Program-made: the position numbers and the translations under genes
The notes under the pieces: model-generated
Told to the model about the DNA's origin: nothing
Databases searched by the model: none
What the model saw: only the letters and a program-made list of their open reading frames with translations
Assembly: GCA_947177405.1 (NCBI GenBank)
Contig: CAMWUJ010000001.1
Span: forward strand, 1 to 64,000
Reading direction: 5' to 3'
DNA from: an uncultured Porphyromonadaceae bacterium
Lineage (GTDB): Bacteria > Bacteroidota > Bacteroidia > Bacteroidales > Muribaculaceae
Length of the DNA: 64,000 bases
Shown: positions 63,591 through 64,000 of the stretch, one piece after another
Numbering within the stretch: the first letter of the stretch is position 1
Layout of the letters: every line of letters starts with the position of its first letter

Positions 63591-64000
63591 TGCCCATAAC
63601 ATACCAAGGTAGAGTAACAAAGATTAATAAAAGGTGTAATTTATTTATTAAACTCTCTTACTTTTCTTTAGGGTTGTCGGGAACGGCACCTTTGCTTGCA
63701 ATAGTCATTGGTGGTATGATTCTATCTCTTTCCACTATTGCCTCATTATGTGTCTTCGGTGATTTGTTTTTAGGAAAGAAAATAGAGCGAACTAATATTT
63801 GGAAATATAGACTCACAAAATATTTCCTTTATTGGATGGGAATTAGCCTCCTTTCATCGTTTTTTGGGTTGGTCTTTTTCTCCTTCATTGATGAACAATT
63901 TGCTTTCACACCTTTAAAGTTTATTCCCAAGATACTGCTATACCTTCTTATGCTATACTTGCTCTCAAAACAAGAGAAGAGCGAATTTAGAATCTCATGG
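63591..64000 (+). CDS. partial hydrophobic membrane protein, runs off window
   Basis: Open frame from ATG 63591 to window end; hydrophobic segments; not in ORF track. Confidence 0.55.

Overview
Chromosomal window from a Bacteroidales genome (probably Muribaculaceae-like; inferred from gene content and from TTTG/TAnnTTTG promoters, not tested). Left part: housekeeping genes (parE, coaD, S41 peptidase, ClC channel, S8 protease, pullulanase, cls, T9SS-plug-like protein, ung). Centre (21-39.6 kb): one long minus-strand ribosomal cluster (alpha, spc, S10, str) plus a tRNA-Arg(CCG); rpmJ and rpmD are present but missing from the ORF track. Then pepP, rpsU, xerC-like, hpf, mltG and ribD. Right part (52.3 kb to the end): a capsular/exopolysaccharide locus. 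The strongest signal is the regulatory front end of that locus. It has a promoter between perfect 23-bp inverted repeats (putative phase-variable switch), then a leader with two 91-bp tandem repeats carrying four GC hairpins, then upxY-upxZ-like regulators. An MNT/HepT toxin-antitoxin pair follows, bounded by a duplicated 3' end of upxZ, then a terminator and a hairpin before wzx. Other candidates are a ~330-nt structured RNA or attenuator (43.80-44.13 kb), two small-RNA-like units sharing a hairpin apex, and structured elements inside the ribosomal operons. All calls come from reading the sequence; no database search or folding program was run.
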